A program made the position numbers and the translations under genes. A stretch of DNA of 64,000 bases from Anthonomus grandis grandis (lineage: Eukaryota > Arthropoda > Insecta > Coleoptera > Curculionidae). This document shows positions 25,019-37,800 of the stretch, one piece after another (the stretch's first letter is position 1; every line of letters begins with the position of its first letter). The notes beneath the pieces are model-generated. The model did no database searches. It was given only the letters and a program-made list of their open reading frames with translations, and was not told the origin of the DNA. The stretch spans positions 30,752,001-30,816,000 of the forward strand of contig NC_065551.1 in the NCBI RefSeq assembly GCF_022605725.1, read 5' to 3'.

Positions 25019-25067
25019 AAAATTCCTAATATAAAGATATTGCTGATATCTTTATATTAGGAATTTT
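25019..25067. repeat. Perfect 22-bp hairpin with 5-nt loop
   Basis: AAAATTCCTAATATAAAG..., loop TGCTG, and the exact reverse complement arm. Both arms are 22 bp without mismatch. Confidence 0.85.
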
Positions 25068-28000
25068 ATAATTATAATTAAACACTTTGTAAAATGTTTA
25101 CACTTGAAACAATGTAGCATTGCAACCAGAATTTTTATGTATAGGTCAAGATACAAGTGAGGGATTTTTTATGCTAAATTATTAAAAATTTTAGACGTTC
25201 AAAAACTGATTTCAATATAAAACGTGTGACAATAGGAAAAGAATAACATTAATTTAATGTATATCAAACGATATAAAATTTAATAAATACTTTGTACAAA
25301 AAATAGTATTCAAAGCTAAACTTTTGATGCAAAAACTCTAAGATAGAAGCAGTCATATTTAACCATCATTGAATGTTGGGGAATAGAATTCTAAAATACA
25401 TTTGTATAAAAATAAAGTGAATGGTATTTGAAACACACAGGGCCTAAAATTTTACCATTTAGGGTTAGGTAAATGATCTCAATTAATCTGTAAAAATATG
25501 CAAAAAGATCAATTTTTAAACTATGATATTATGGTAAAATTTAATGAAGTAAAAACTTATTTCCACCTCTTACTAGAATTTATATGATTAATCAAGTATG
25601 AGACACGAAGGCTATAATTAGAGATTATAAAAAACATAAGCAAATCCTATTTTGGAATAGCAAGGATAACGTAAACTGTAGAACTATACCTTATTTTATT
25701 AACCAAATCAGGATGTGCACTAATTATTCTAAACAAAATCTATTCATAGACAATAAAACACAAAACAATTCTAATTATCACACAAGTAATCCAATACAAC
25801 AAATGAGGAAAACCACTTAAAATGCCAAAGTTACAATACATCACCCACAGACTTTAACACAACTTAAGAATCCTAATAAATCAATCAACGAACTGTGAGT
25901 CACATTTCACCACTATCGCTTTTAAAACCAAAAGGCTAATACACTTCTCTCCACTCTTTAAAGTACACATTATTCACTAAACAATGTTTCAAGAGGAAGC
26001 AAGGTAGGATTACTAGTCGCATTTAAATGTCGTTTGCGGGTCATTTGTATTACTTTACTAAATGAGGTAATAACAGACGTGCCGCATTAAATTTAAATAA
26101 TGTGTTTATTTATTTTTAACTGGTAGATTTAAATTTTTCAGATGTTATAAAAACTAACCATGAGATTCAAATTAAAGCCTGACATATAAGGGATATTTCG
26201 GGATGATTTAATTTTTCTCAGCCAATCTATAAAATGGAATATAAGCAGTTGTTTCTCTATTTAACTTATAAAGTTTTTAGATTTAAAAAAAAAACTCACT
26301 TTATTAAATAACTGTACTCTGAACGGCAAAAATCGATCTACTAGTTCTTTTTTTAAATGACTCATATCCTGATGTGTGATAATAAGGATATAAAAGGCTC
26401 ATCGCGTTTGTGTGTAATTTCATACTTCGTCGCCGCATGCTCTACTTGTTCCATAAATTATAATGTAAAGCCAGATGGTTAATGTCTTACTGTAAAAACT
26501 TCGCTTGTTTATTTTATTAGAATCTATGAGATTGAAACAGTTGAGATTGAAGTTATTTTATGAAGTGTAACATGTTTATGATTTGGCTTAATGAATGGCA
26601 ATTTGGGATAAAATTGGGTTATGATATGTTCCTTAAAAGTGTTAATAAGTGCCAACATTTAGAAAATACAATCCATTTACAAAAACACTATAATACATAT
26701 GCATACCTTAATTCCATGTTGTGATGTGTTTTTTATTAAAACTACTGAAAAAAATCATAGTAGGATTTTAGGAAATTGCTTTATATATGCATATAGAAAA
26801 CCAATCATAGAGTGGGCTTTCAGAATAATATTATTAGTGGCACCATTAACATTTTTTAGACATAAAATAATGCATACACCTTCACATCTTATGCAAACAT
26901 TCAACTTTACTATTGTTGAAATGTTAATTTAATTGTTTAGATAATTATAATTAGTTGAATAATTTAAAATTTACAATAAAAAAGTTTTAGTTTTAGGTCA
27001 GACTAAGTTAGAGAATAAACAATAAAAGAAAAATGATACAATTTTTTATTATGACCTAAAAATGTTTACACTAACAATGCAAATTGTTTCTCACCTCAAA
27101 TATTTAGGGATGCAAATAATACACTTTCTTAGAAAAAAAATTAGTATACCATATTATATCATATATTATTTTACTTTCCTATCAATGAAACCACTTTCTG
27201 AATGTTCCACAAATTAATTATATAAATTGTTCTTGAAAATATTTATGACTTGGTTTAAGTTATACATTGCAGCCAAAAAATATGCAACCACCATATTATG
27301 TTATTTTAAATAATGAAAAATAAGCATATTCCTTTCAATACAATTTGTTGCTGTGCACTCTTAAACATGGACTGCCAGTATCTATGCCAATGAACAGTTT
27401 CCTTATACTAGTGACTGACAAGAAACAACAGCCACATGGATTTTTTATACTTACAGATCTTTGCCAGCACCTTACAAGCAAGATTTGATAATGCATTTTT
27501 ATTTACATTTTCTACACCCAAGTTACCTGACTACAGACCATCCCAGTTGTTTTTGTCTGGATTCCATAGTTCAGGGTAATCTGTCATATACAATCATAGC
27601 TTAATCAATAATATTGTTGATTATTTTAGGAGCATTACAAACATAAAAATGATCGGAGTCTCATGTATTTTATTTAAACTATTACATCCAAGTCAAGAAC
27701 TCCTTTTTCTAATACTCATTTGTTGCATCTTGATTTTTCAGCTCCAAAATCCCAGATAATTGCTTCACAATCTATTGATAGGAACAAATTGACTAATGTC
27801 AACAACACAAGGGAATTTAATCTATTTATCTTTCCCTAATGATGATCAATGATATAGTTTTAAACATGTTTCAAGGTAAAACAAGATCTGTCAGTATTAC
27901 AGTGCAAAATAGTGTTGCAACAAACATTTTCAATCCATTGCCAACAATTTATCTATACTTTTTCCATACTTAATTTGCCATGAATTTTGTCCCCCAGACC

Positions 28001-28239
28001 TAATATTGTATATTACATAATGACATAATTATTTGTTATGCTACACAATTATATTATATCCTTTAGGATATTTTATATTCAAATATTCTTGAAAGGGCAA
28101 CTTATTGAGTTTTGCTGTGATTTGTATGAAAACAATCTAATTCATCTTCTAACACAACACTGGCTGTGTCTCAAAATTATTCGTTTTTAGTAATTACTGC
28201 TTAAAAGTAAAGTAGGTAAATAGATGAAGTCATGTTCAT

Positions 28240-28600
28240 TATTATTTTATGAACTTAATAGATCTAAATTGGAATATGGTGCGGTATTGTGGGGTCCAAA
28301 GCAGGTTACATAATTATGTGCATGCTCTTGAAGAAATTAAAAAAAAGGCTTGTTAAATGTGCCTATTAAAAAATATGTGGTATATCCTGCTTTTCTCATT
28401 CTAACTTCTTACAAGGATCAACTGAAAGACAGGTGTATTAACTGTTGACCAATATTGATCAAACAGTAGGATATTTTTGATCTATTAGCTCTTCACAGCT
28501 TTTAGGGCAAATATCAATAAATGTACCCAATATGAGATTGACAAGAAGGGATTTTTATATGATGCTGATACTCTCTTAGAGTTAAGTATGTAATTAATAA
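28240..28600 (+). pseudogene. LINE relic, RT C-terminal region
   Basis: The + strand reads LNRSKLEYGAVLWGPK, matching the L-V-R-S-x-L-E-Y-x-x-x-V-W-x-P block after the RT catalytic core of Jockey/CR1-like elements, followed by KKACLMC-like sequence with stops. Confidence 0.6.
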
Positions 28601-29689
28601 ATTAAAAGATTAGATCTGGATATATTTTGAATGAAAAAGCATCAACTTGCTTGGCACAATAATTATATACTGGAAACTTGATAGCAGATAAATTTTGTGG
28701 TATTACTTTTAGTTGATATTATGTATTTAGACAATAGATTAGATTAAGTTAGATTTAGATTCAAACCTCTAACTACATTTAAGGTGTTTGTAAGAGTATA
28801 AAATTAAATAAAAAGATAAAAATAAAGAGAGAGAGAGGGAATTTAGGTTTCAGCATCTAAGACCATTTAGCGGCTTTATAAAAATAAAGAGTAATGGACT
28901 ATAGTGTGACCCTTGAAGTGGCACTCAGAGAGAACTCTGAACTCTTTGTCTTATTCAAGTCAGAGCAGGCCTTCTAATCATCAAATGTTTTTAAAGCTTT
29001 GAGAAAGATTATTAAAAATGAGGTTCTCTAATCTTAATATGGTGAGACATTGTGCTATAGAATACAAACAAAAAAATAGATGTGCTACAGCTACTGTCAT
29101 CTCTAGGTCAGGCAACAAATTTCTTTATTAACTTCAATTATTTTATAAATTTATGATTGTAAAAATCCTTAAAACAGTGCAACTGGCATCAAGGATATAT
29201 ATAACATTCACGGTGTTTAACCTTAACCAAACTAAAATTTAATATAATATATTAGAGATTTACAAATCACAAGCAACAAAAATATACCTACTATCTACTT
29301 ATTCTAACAAATAATTTAAAAGTTTTTTTAACAATTTTTCAACTGAGTTCATCTGTTTAATAAATTCTTGTTAAGTTATTATGTACTTGATATTATGGCT
29401 TGATAAGCTGGATTACATAAACCTACATTATTCCTAATATTATTACCTCAATAGATGTCATGTTGAGTCCTAGTATAATGTTTGTGAATATATATATTTT
29501 TTTTATTTGTTCAGCATTAAGACACCCAACTCCCTATATAGCTCCACAGTGTTTGTATGCAATTCAATTTTAAATAACTCCTTGAATATCTTATTTTGCA
29601 ATACCTGCATTTTATTGAAATCAACCTGATCACATGAATCTCGAAAAAGAAAAAGGGAATTGTAAATATACATCTTGCTCTTAGATTTT

Positions 29690-30460
29690 AAACTGTCTCA
29701 AACCCGGTATATAGCACCTATCATTGGAAAACTTTATAGTTCACATTATGTGTTCCCTCCACGTCAAGTTTTCATCTATAAGTCCCAAATATTTAGTGTG
29801 CATTCATTCCCAAATATTAGTGTGTGTGTGATGTCTAGAAAATTTACTTTTTGTTTAGAGACTATAAAATGTGTTTTTAAGATATTAATTTTAAGTTTAT
29901 TACACAGTAACCATCTGGAATACTTTTCAAGATCTGTATTAACAAAACGCTCCAGACTTTCAAGCTCAATATCACTATACACTTGTGTCATCTGCAAATA
30001 CAGTTTTTCAGTTGTATGTATGTATAACCCTTGCATGTATGTTCTATGTATTTTAACTGGAAGGGATATTTTCTTCACGAAAAGTGATAAAAGAATTTAG
30101 TTTTCAATTTAGAAAAGAAATTCCTTTTGTAATTTTTTATGTAGTTAATTGAATTTCAAACATCTATGTTTTGAAGAACTTATCTTCCTTTGGTTAATAC
30201 AATTTAGTGGGTGTGCAACCCTTAAAACTAACTTAATGGGATTTTCACGAGTGTGAAATTTAATATTTCTATCATTTAATTCGCAACTAGCATTTCAGAA
30301 ACAAGATTCTCAATTTAAAAATATATCGTCTCTTGACCTTTCTCTAAAAGCCAGTAGTTATGTGGTTAACTGAAGCCAACACTTGCAAAACATAGTGTTG
30401 GGCTTAAATATAATCCTTCCAGGAAAGATATCTCAAATGATATCTATTTCCTATAGTCTT
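29690..30460 (-). pseudogene. LINE reverse transcriptase relic
   Basis: The - strand reads LQMTQVYSDIELESLERFVN (remnant of A-D-D-T-Q-V-Y), NTDLEKYSRWLLCNKLKIN, and KTHFIVSKQKVNFLD, typical of the region after the YADD motif. Upstream parts to about 30460 read as degraded motif A/B sequence. Confidence 0.6.
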
Positions 30461-30788
30461 GATAACAAGGCTTTGACTCATAATACTGGTTCCATCAATA
30501 CACACATTAAAATCAATTTTTATAAAATTATCTAACTTTCACTGCCAAACCCAAAAAGTCAATATTGTATGACTCCTGCTGTGATCACCCTTGGGAATAA
30601 CATAAAGTTTTAAATTGCAACACCCTAAAAGCAGCCAATTTAATTCTGGCTTATTGACATAAACATTATTACTGCAACCACTTATTTTTGCAATACCCAA
30701 TGAGTTTTTACAATTTTAAATGTCAAGCTTGTAAAAGGTGAAGAGGCCAACAAACGTTTATAGGGACATCAATGAAGTTTTTGCTTAC

Positions 30789-31000
30789 CTTTTTATGGCA
30801 TTGCCAGGTTTATATGAAGCGGTTAGTTCACGGTAAATACATTTGATTATTAAGAGTCATTAATTTTCATGGAAATTTTAAGAATTATTGGAAAAATCAC
30901 AAGAAAATGGCGAAGAAACACCCAACAGTCTCAACACACTGCACAGACACAACAAATTTATTGTTACCACACCTAGAAAACGAAAATTACTAACTAAATG
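30789..31000 (-). promoter_or_regulatory. Candidate non-coding first exon of WAVE
   Basis: On the - strand a good donor (AAAAG followed by GTAAGC at 30788-30783) ends a stretch with stops in all frames, so it would be UTR. It is the nearest upstream donor I could see for the acceptor at 23346. The right edge is arbitrary; transcript data would decide. Confidence 0.3.
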
Positions 31001-31158
31001 GAAATACACCGCTGTCACGTGTCAATGTCGTTGTACGAATACCAACCAACATGCTTTTTAAATACGAATGAGCATTTACAAGATTTATAAATTGCTAAGG
31101 TTGCTTCACGGTTTTATAACGAGAAAAATGCGGTGTGTGACACTGAAGTGACACTAGC

Positions 31159-32143
31159 TAGAGATGTTGATTTTCGTTACTTTTGATTACTCGTTACTAA
31201 TCGTTACTCGACTATTAAGTAATCATTTAAAGCATTCGTTACTTTGATTACTATGATTACTGTACTGATTGTGTTACTTTTATTGGTATTTGCATGTAAA
31301 ATACCGCTATCGGTATCGATTGACAATAATCATGCACAAAAATTAATAATAAATATAAAAAAAATTAAAATTTAATTAAAAATAAAAATGCTGATTTGGT
31401 ATTTACCTATTAATTAAAATATATTGTTTTAAAAAATATTTATTATTATAAAAAAAAACAACAAAACGTAACATTTCGAAAAATAAAACTTATAAATGTT
31501 GGTTATTATGTAAAAAAATGGTCATTTCCACGTTTTCACCTTTTAGCCTGTTTCTCCTTTCTGACAATATCTGTCCTGCGGTGGAAAATGTCCTTTCAGA
31601 TGGGACTGATGTTGCTACTATGCATAAGTATTTTTTTGCTAATTTACAAAGATGAGGATATATTGCCGTTCTAGCTTTCCACCAGTCTAATGGATTTTCT
31701 TTTCTGTTCAAAAGATCCTCAGCTATATAAGAGCGACATTCTAAAATAGCTGCTGTTTTTGCATCAATTTCTTTTCGCGCAGTTTCAATTTTATCAAAAT
31801 TTGCCCAAATTAAATTTTCCTGTTGTTCCGTTTCGGAATCTGCTTTTTCTGGTAGATGCTCAGTTTCACGTGGTAAATCCCGGCGTTCTGCACCTATCAT
31901 CCGAGCTACTTCTGTTTCCAAGTGTTCTTTGGCCAAATTAAAATTATCTTCTGATGAAAAAACTTTAAAACGTGCATACATACGTACGGTGGTCTGCGCT
32001 TGATGCTGTATAAATAGTATAGAGTATAGGTATTAGGTAGTAATCAAAGTAATCATATGTTTTTGAATTCGGTATTCGTTACTTCGGGTATCAATGAGCA
32101 ACGAGTACTCCTGTAATGAATAGTTACTTTTTCAACATCTCTA
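31159..32143 (-). mobile_element. hAT element, internally deleted, with 8-bp target duplication
   Basis: Ends are TAGAGATGTTGA (31159-31170) and its reverse complement TCAACATCTCTA (32132-32143). Flanks ACACTAGC (31151-31158) and ACACCAGC (32144-32151) match at 7 of 8 bases, the duplication size of hAT. Both subterminal parts are rich in GTTAC/GATTAC words, probable transposase-binding repeats. Inside is the transposase C-terminus on the - strand. At 985 bp it is far shorter than an autonomous hAT (about 2.5-4 kb). Confidence 0.9.
31490..31981 (-). pseudogene. hAT transposase C-terminal (dimerisation) fragment
   Basis: 163 residues without a stop, ending with PLDWWKARTAIYPHLCKLAK, then KYLCIVATSVPSERTFSTAG and LSERRNRLKGENVEM. 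This is the hAT C-terminal dimerisation domain of ZBED-like transposases. The BED finger and the first catalytic Asp residues are missing, so no active enzyme can be made. The open frame over 160 residues suggests a fairly recent deletion copy. Confidence 0.85.
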
Positions 32144-32442
32144 ACACCAGCTGTCAATTGTCGTTAAGAAACACCACCGTCATAAATTAATTTCATAAGA
32201 AAAGCATTTGTTTCCAACAAGTTAGTTATCCAAGTATAGGAAAGGCTAAAGTATAAAAAAAGGATAGTAGTTTAGCGAATGCAAAAAAAAAATGTTTCAA
32301 ACCTATCTAATTAATATATTATTATAATGGTATATATAAGATATAGTAGATATACTATATTATAATGGATCATTAAAAATACAACGCCACTGCATTAATA
32401 ATTTCAGTGATAATAATTTCTTACTTAATCAAACGAACTTAC

Positions 32443-32637
32443 CTGACGTTCGACTCTAATTATATGCTTTTGCAATATATCAATTATATTCTCTTCTAGC
32501 TTGCAAGTTCTACTGCTCTTAATATCATAGTGTTTAAATATATTTTCAGGAATAGCACCCATAGAATAATATTGAGGGGGTATTGAGGGGGGGTATGATA
32601 GCACTCCAGTATGTAGGTCATATATGCACAACTCCAC
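32443..32637 (-). CDS. Unrecognised first coding exon (65 residues)
   Basis: Starts MELCIYDLHTGVLSYPPSIP, with a later LEENIIDILQKHI amphipathic stretch, and ends exactly in phase 0 at a strong donor (CGAACGTCAG then GTAAGT). A short predicted coiled coil at the end resembles the N-terminal leucine-zipper arrangement of the multisynthetase protein AIMP2, but the match is too weak to name it. Downstream exons were not found; they would have to lie to the left, where WAVE's 5' intron is. It could also be the remnant of a gene. It is divergent from the dynein chain gene, 2.2 kb away. Confidence 0.45.
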
Positions 32638-33008
32638 GTGTGACAGGCAGATGACGGCTTAATATGTCATTCATGTTTAAAAAACACGGATATAGATGTC
32701 ATTATGAATATGAAAAGAGAAATTAAAATTTTCTTTGCTTATCCAATTTAAAACTAGACGCGCGAATTTTTCAGTCAAATATCAGATTAAAATTATAACA
32801 GAATATTTAGGACTAGAGGTCTAGACCAGGCATAATTTGTATAATTTGCTGAGAGTATAGGTAAACTAAACTACATGTAAAAAAAAGGCTTCGCTTGAGT
32901 GTTTTAAGAAGAATAAGGAGATTCACGAAACATTTTTATATAATTTAATTTTTTTAACTTTTAAGGGTTAAGTTGGATGTGGGTTAAGTAAAATCCATGC
33001 CATTCATA

Positions 33009-33193
33009 TCTTTTTTTCTTTATTGCCAATGATTTTGTCTATATTAGGCCTTCTTCAGAGCGAACATAAAAAAATTAAGGCTTTTCTAATTGTCTAGTTT
33101 TTGAAGATATCGAACTACTCGTGTGCAAGCAAGAAAACAATTCTGAAGAAGGCCTAATATAGGCTAAATCGTTGGCAATCAAGAAAAAAAGAC
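33009..33193. repeat. Inverted-repeat element (~185 bp) with CTGAAGA-type motif in both arms
   Basis: Arms of about 51 bp (33009-33060 and 33142-33193) are reverse complements with about five differences. Each contains CTGAAGAAGGCCTAATATAG. In the right arm this is followed by GCTAAATCGTTGGCAAT, the same class of motif as at 11352 and 15124. The motif's helix (AGCCT-like/AGGCT) can pair; the GAAAC block has decayed to AAATC. Confidence 0.7.
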
Positions 33194-33454
33194 CCTTAAA
33201 ACTAAAAACAATGAAACTGGTTCACTAAAATAACATACTAAATATTTTATTTTCTTTAAGTAGATTTAACTACCGAAAAGTTGGTTTAAATTAGGTTTTC
33301 ATATTCAGTAAATAGGTTTTTTCATTTTTTTCAATTTCAATTAAAAGTAATGTTAAGTAGGATATTGAAAAACAGAAACGAACTCAGAGGTTAATAGATA
33401 AAATCTCAGCTCCTGGATACATAAAAAAAGCTATTTTACCTCAAGTAAATGATT

Positions 33455-33650
33455 GTATTTAAGAATTATTGGTCTTAGAGTGGATTAAATATAACGAAAG
33501 GTATCGTTAAAGATTTAAATTCATATTTCTTCTAAATACGTGAATAAGTCTATTTTCTTCTTCTTTTCAATAATTGAGCGTATTTTTTCAAGTTTTTCTG
33601 AAATTTAATAGTATTACCGTAATATCCAATCAAACAAGTAAATAATTAAA
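33455..33650. repeat. Dispersed repeat, copy 2 (first copy at 8993-9130)
   Basis: Similar over most of its length to 8993-9130, with an insertion near 33540-33600. Unclassified. Confidence 0.6.
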
Positions 33651-34805
33651 ATCGTCAAAACAATATAGATTTTATTAATGATTTTTCTTTACAAATAAAA
33701 GTGACATACAGGCAACAATAAAGGCGTACTTGGGTAGTTTTGCCAATAACTTTCTTTATAATGTTTAATTCTTTTTGTATAAAAAAAATAAACTTTTTTT
33801 ATTTATAATAATATAACTTTATTGAATAAAAACTACTTAATTGATATACGCCGAAATGTTTCTACTAAATTTAGAATGTCAGCATGAAATTAATCTATCA
33901 GTAAGCCTCTCATTGGAAATAGTTGTCGTGTTTTGTGGAAGAGTACACTTATGCAATACTATTTATTAACTGAAAGCTGGATGTTGACTAATATATGGGT
34001 CTATTGCATTCAAGGCTGTCCTATAGTCTTATCTTTCATAGGGAAAATAAACAGACTAGATACAAATTTAAAATGAAAGAAACTGGCAGTTGTAGCTCTT
34101 CATTTAAATAATTATAAATTTTCCCAATGCCAGGCATTGGTATATTTTCATATACCTACAACAGACATTATGTATTTACCAATATCTGTTGTAAATGAAA
34201 ATATATCTTTCTAAATACAAAAACTTTCTAAATACTAAACTCAAAAGAGCTTTCAAACAACTTTAAAAAAGCTATACAACTCCAGTCTCCTGTTGTACCT
34301 ACTTTGGTAACATGAATGTATGCCTAAATAATCTTAAGGAATTCTATTCATATTTATACTCATAGTCCTAATTTCTTTATAAAAATTATACCCTTACACT
34401 ACTTAATTATATGCATTTCTGTAGTTGGTGTCGTCGTCCGGAGTATTTGTGGATTCTCTATGTATTCTTGATCTCTTAGTATTATTATTTGTTCGTTAAA
34501 AAAAAACTGCTTGCTTATAAATCGAAAAATTAAAAAAATAAAATCGCTTACTTAAATAAAGAAAAGGGACTTTTTAAAGAAAACTTATCCACCCGGTATA
34601 TGCCTCTTATTTCTTCGCACTTAAATAGCACGTGAAAAACGCGATATTACATCACCATCATCTTTTCCATTTGCAACAGTCAATGTCATTTTTTGACAGT
34701 TGTCATCGGTCACTGTCACCGGTCATTGGTCATCGCCCAAATATTCGGTGAGAAAAATAAACCCAGAAATTTCTAAAAAGTTAATAAGGAGAATAACGAT
34801 TTACG

Positions 34806-37800
34806 ATGCCGTTAACGAACGAACATTCCACCACAACAGATGGAAACGGTGAAGAAAATACGAACTTATGGCAAAGTATTTTAAACGACGTCCAAAAACA
34901 CGGAAACCCAAAGTTGAACCCCAACAAGCAAATCGTAGTCTTGGGAGACAATGAAAGTGGAAAAACAACGATGGTGAGATAAAACTGCCTTAAATTTCTA
35001 TGATTTACAGGATTCTTTCAGTATATCTACTTGCCATTCACTGGTCAATTCACTAAATTCATCCAAACACATCAATGTTAAACCTAAAATGGATAACATA
35101 TTTTGGCATACATCATACATAACAGTACTTATTTTTAGGTTGCAAAATTGCAAGGGATAGAGAATTCAAGCAAAGGATCAGGACTTGAGTATGCTTACAT
35201 TAATGTAAGGGATGATTATCGAGATGACCATACAAGATTGAGTGTCTGGGTTTTAGATGGTGATCCAGCTCATGCAGATCTACTGAAATTTGCTTTAAAT
35301 GAGGAAACTTTTCAGGTAAATAATATTTATGTATGTGGCTGTCTATAAAAATTTGTGGTAGTAAGTAAATATATATGTTGAGATTTAATTACAACTGAAA
35401 TCATGCAAAAACTCTTAAAATTTGTGTAATTCCTACTTAACCCATCCCAATCCAAACCAACCCAGACTATAAAAGCATCAGAAAATGAATTTTTGAGAAT
35501 TTATATTCATGTAAAAAATATACGCTCATTAATCATATATCCATGGGCATAATGCCCATTACAAAGTTTTCTATACTCTAATTACAATAGAAAAAGATAA
35601 ACATATAAAATAGACTATGTAGACATACTAAATAAACATAAGTAAGTTAGAAAAAAAATGAAATCGACTAAGTATTTAAATAACAGATTTTGTTTTAATT
35701 GGTTGACACTAGTATTACTTACATACTATAAAAGTAAAACACAGGATACCTAATAAAGGGTTTTATGGAAATTAACCAATATATTACATTTTTGTCATAA
35801 GAAATAAATTACAACATATAGATCTATTAAAACACATTGTTACATCTTTATTAAAAGCTAAAAAATATACCAATATAACAATTTAAGTATAAACATGAAA
35901 CGGTAGTAACTTTTTTAAATATTTGTATGTCCTTTTACATTAAACGGTATGTTAGTTGCAATCTTGAATGTTCTTTTAATTTGTGAAAATGTTTTTCCCA
36001 CTATGTGGAACTCCTGTGCATAACTGACAATTAGATGGGAATATATTTGGTTTAATTATTTCATATTGCTAATTACTGCCTGAACCTTTCTTTTAAAAAA
36101 TCTTAATAAATCTTTACAAATTACATGTAGATGATTGTATTCACATCACTGTTTTCATTGCAGAATACTAGTATACAAGTATTTGAGTTGAACACTTTTT
36201 GTTGTTTATACTATAATTTTTGACATGTACTTTTTCTGCAAAAAACCTTTCAACAAATTCTTGATACATTGCCTCCAATCATATATTTGCTTTGAATGTC
36301 ATTTTTAAAGTTTGATTTGAGCATGAACATTTGAACAACACCAGATTTGCCTTGTCAACCTAATCTGAAGTAGTGACTTGTATATCTTTAATATTATAAA
36401 ACATAAACTAAATTCAAGGGTGTCATGAGAACCCTATAACAAAAATACATGCAACTATCAATTATTTTTTTTTAGGATACTTTAATAATTCTCACAGTAT
36501 CAATGACAACTCCATGGGGCATTTTGGAGCAATTACAACATTGGGCTTCAGTTTTAGCTGATCATCTTGACAAACTGAAGCTTGATATCGATTTTAGGCA
36601 AAATAGAAAGCAATTAATTATTAAAAAATGGCTGGAGTATATTGAACCCGGTATACATTATTAAGATGGTTTCTAACTTTTTTCACTGTACATTGCCGTT
36701 ATTTAGGTGATGAGCTAGATCCTGCTTCTCCAATGAAAAGAAGCTCCAGAAATCTGGGAGACGATGATGGAGATGACATTGATAGTAGTGCATTACCGGA
36801 TGGCACATTAACTTGTAATTTAGGATTGGATATAGTGGTTGTTGTTACTAAAACTGATTATATTCAAACTTTAGAGAAAGAACATGATTATAGGTATGTT
36901 TGGGAATACTTAATAAGATATTTTTAATTTTTATATTTAAATTTTATAGGGATGAACACTTGGACTTCATGCAGCAGTGGATTAGGAAATTTTGTATACA
37001 ATATGGAGCTGCTTTGTTCTATACTAGTGCTAAGGAAGATAAGAATTGTGATCTGCTTTATAAGTATGTACTAAAGTAAATGAATACTAATGTCCTAATA
37101 TTCCTTATTTTGCAGGTACTTAACTCACAGGATTTATGGATTTCCCTTTCATACTCCTGCTCTGGTTGTTGAAAAAGATGCAGTTTTTATTCCAGCTGGC
37201 TGGGACAATTTGAAGAAAATCAGTATATTGTATGAAAATATGCATTCATGTAAGCCTGAAGATTATTATAGAGATGTAATTGTACAACCTACAACTCGAA
37301 AGGTATGCAATAAAATCAAATCAGAGATTTAAAAATTAATATATTTTTTTCTATAGGCTATTAATAGAGAAACAGAACTTGTGGCAGAAGATGAACAAAC
37401 ATTCCTAGCCAGATTGCAACAGAATTCCTTTGGGGGTCCAGCCGTTCCTGGTATTCGTATAAATGAGACGGCAATGAGGCAAGGACCTATGGGAGGTAAG
37501 GTTTTTATTTGCTAGCGTATTTTTTAAAAAAATCTTTTTAAAAAATGTAGATATTCATATTTAGTGTAATACAAGTTGAAAAGTTTATTAAAGGCATATG
37601 TGGGGTGTCAGTTTGAAAATTTACTAGGTATGGATAATTAAATTATGTATAGTAATTTTTAAAAGCAGTAGCATCATCTTCATATTTTAGATAGAACCTA
37701 TGTAGAACCATTTTTGGACTTATAATTACTTTATGAAGAATCTTTTTTCCTAATTGTCTTATCTTTAATTGTTTTCCAGTTAATAATAATTATTTTTCAT

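Larger units (their letters stand above)
23348..30788 (-). other. Long 5' intron of WAVE (inferred)
   Basis: No coding exon was recognised in 7.4 kb. It holds a perfect short hairpin (25019-25067) and LINE relics (28240-28600 on +, 29690-30460 on -). The sequence around 27270-27850 may be older repeat but I cannot place it. Confidence 0.4.

Noticed and set aside
26699..26932. 77-codon + strand ORF
   Set aside because: No recognisable motif, no splice context, composition of translated AT-rich DNA.
29675..30100. 141-codon + strand ORF
   Set aside because: Antisense shadow of the RT relic on the - strand, which carries the recognisable motifs.
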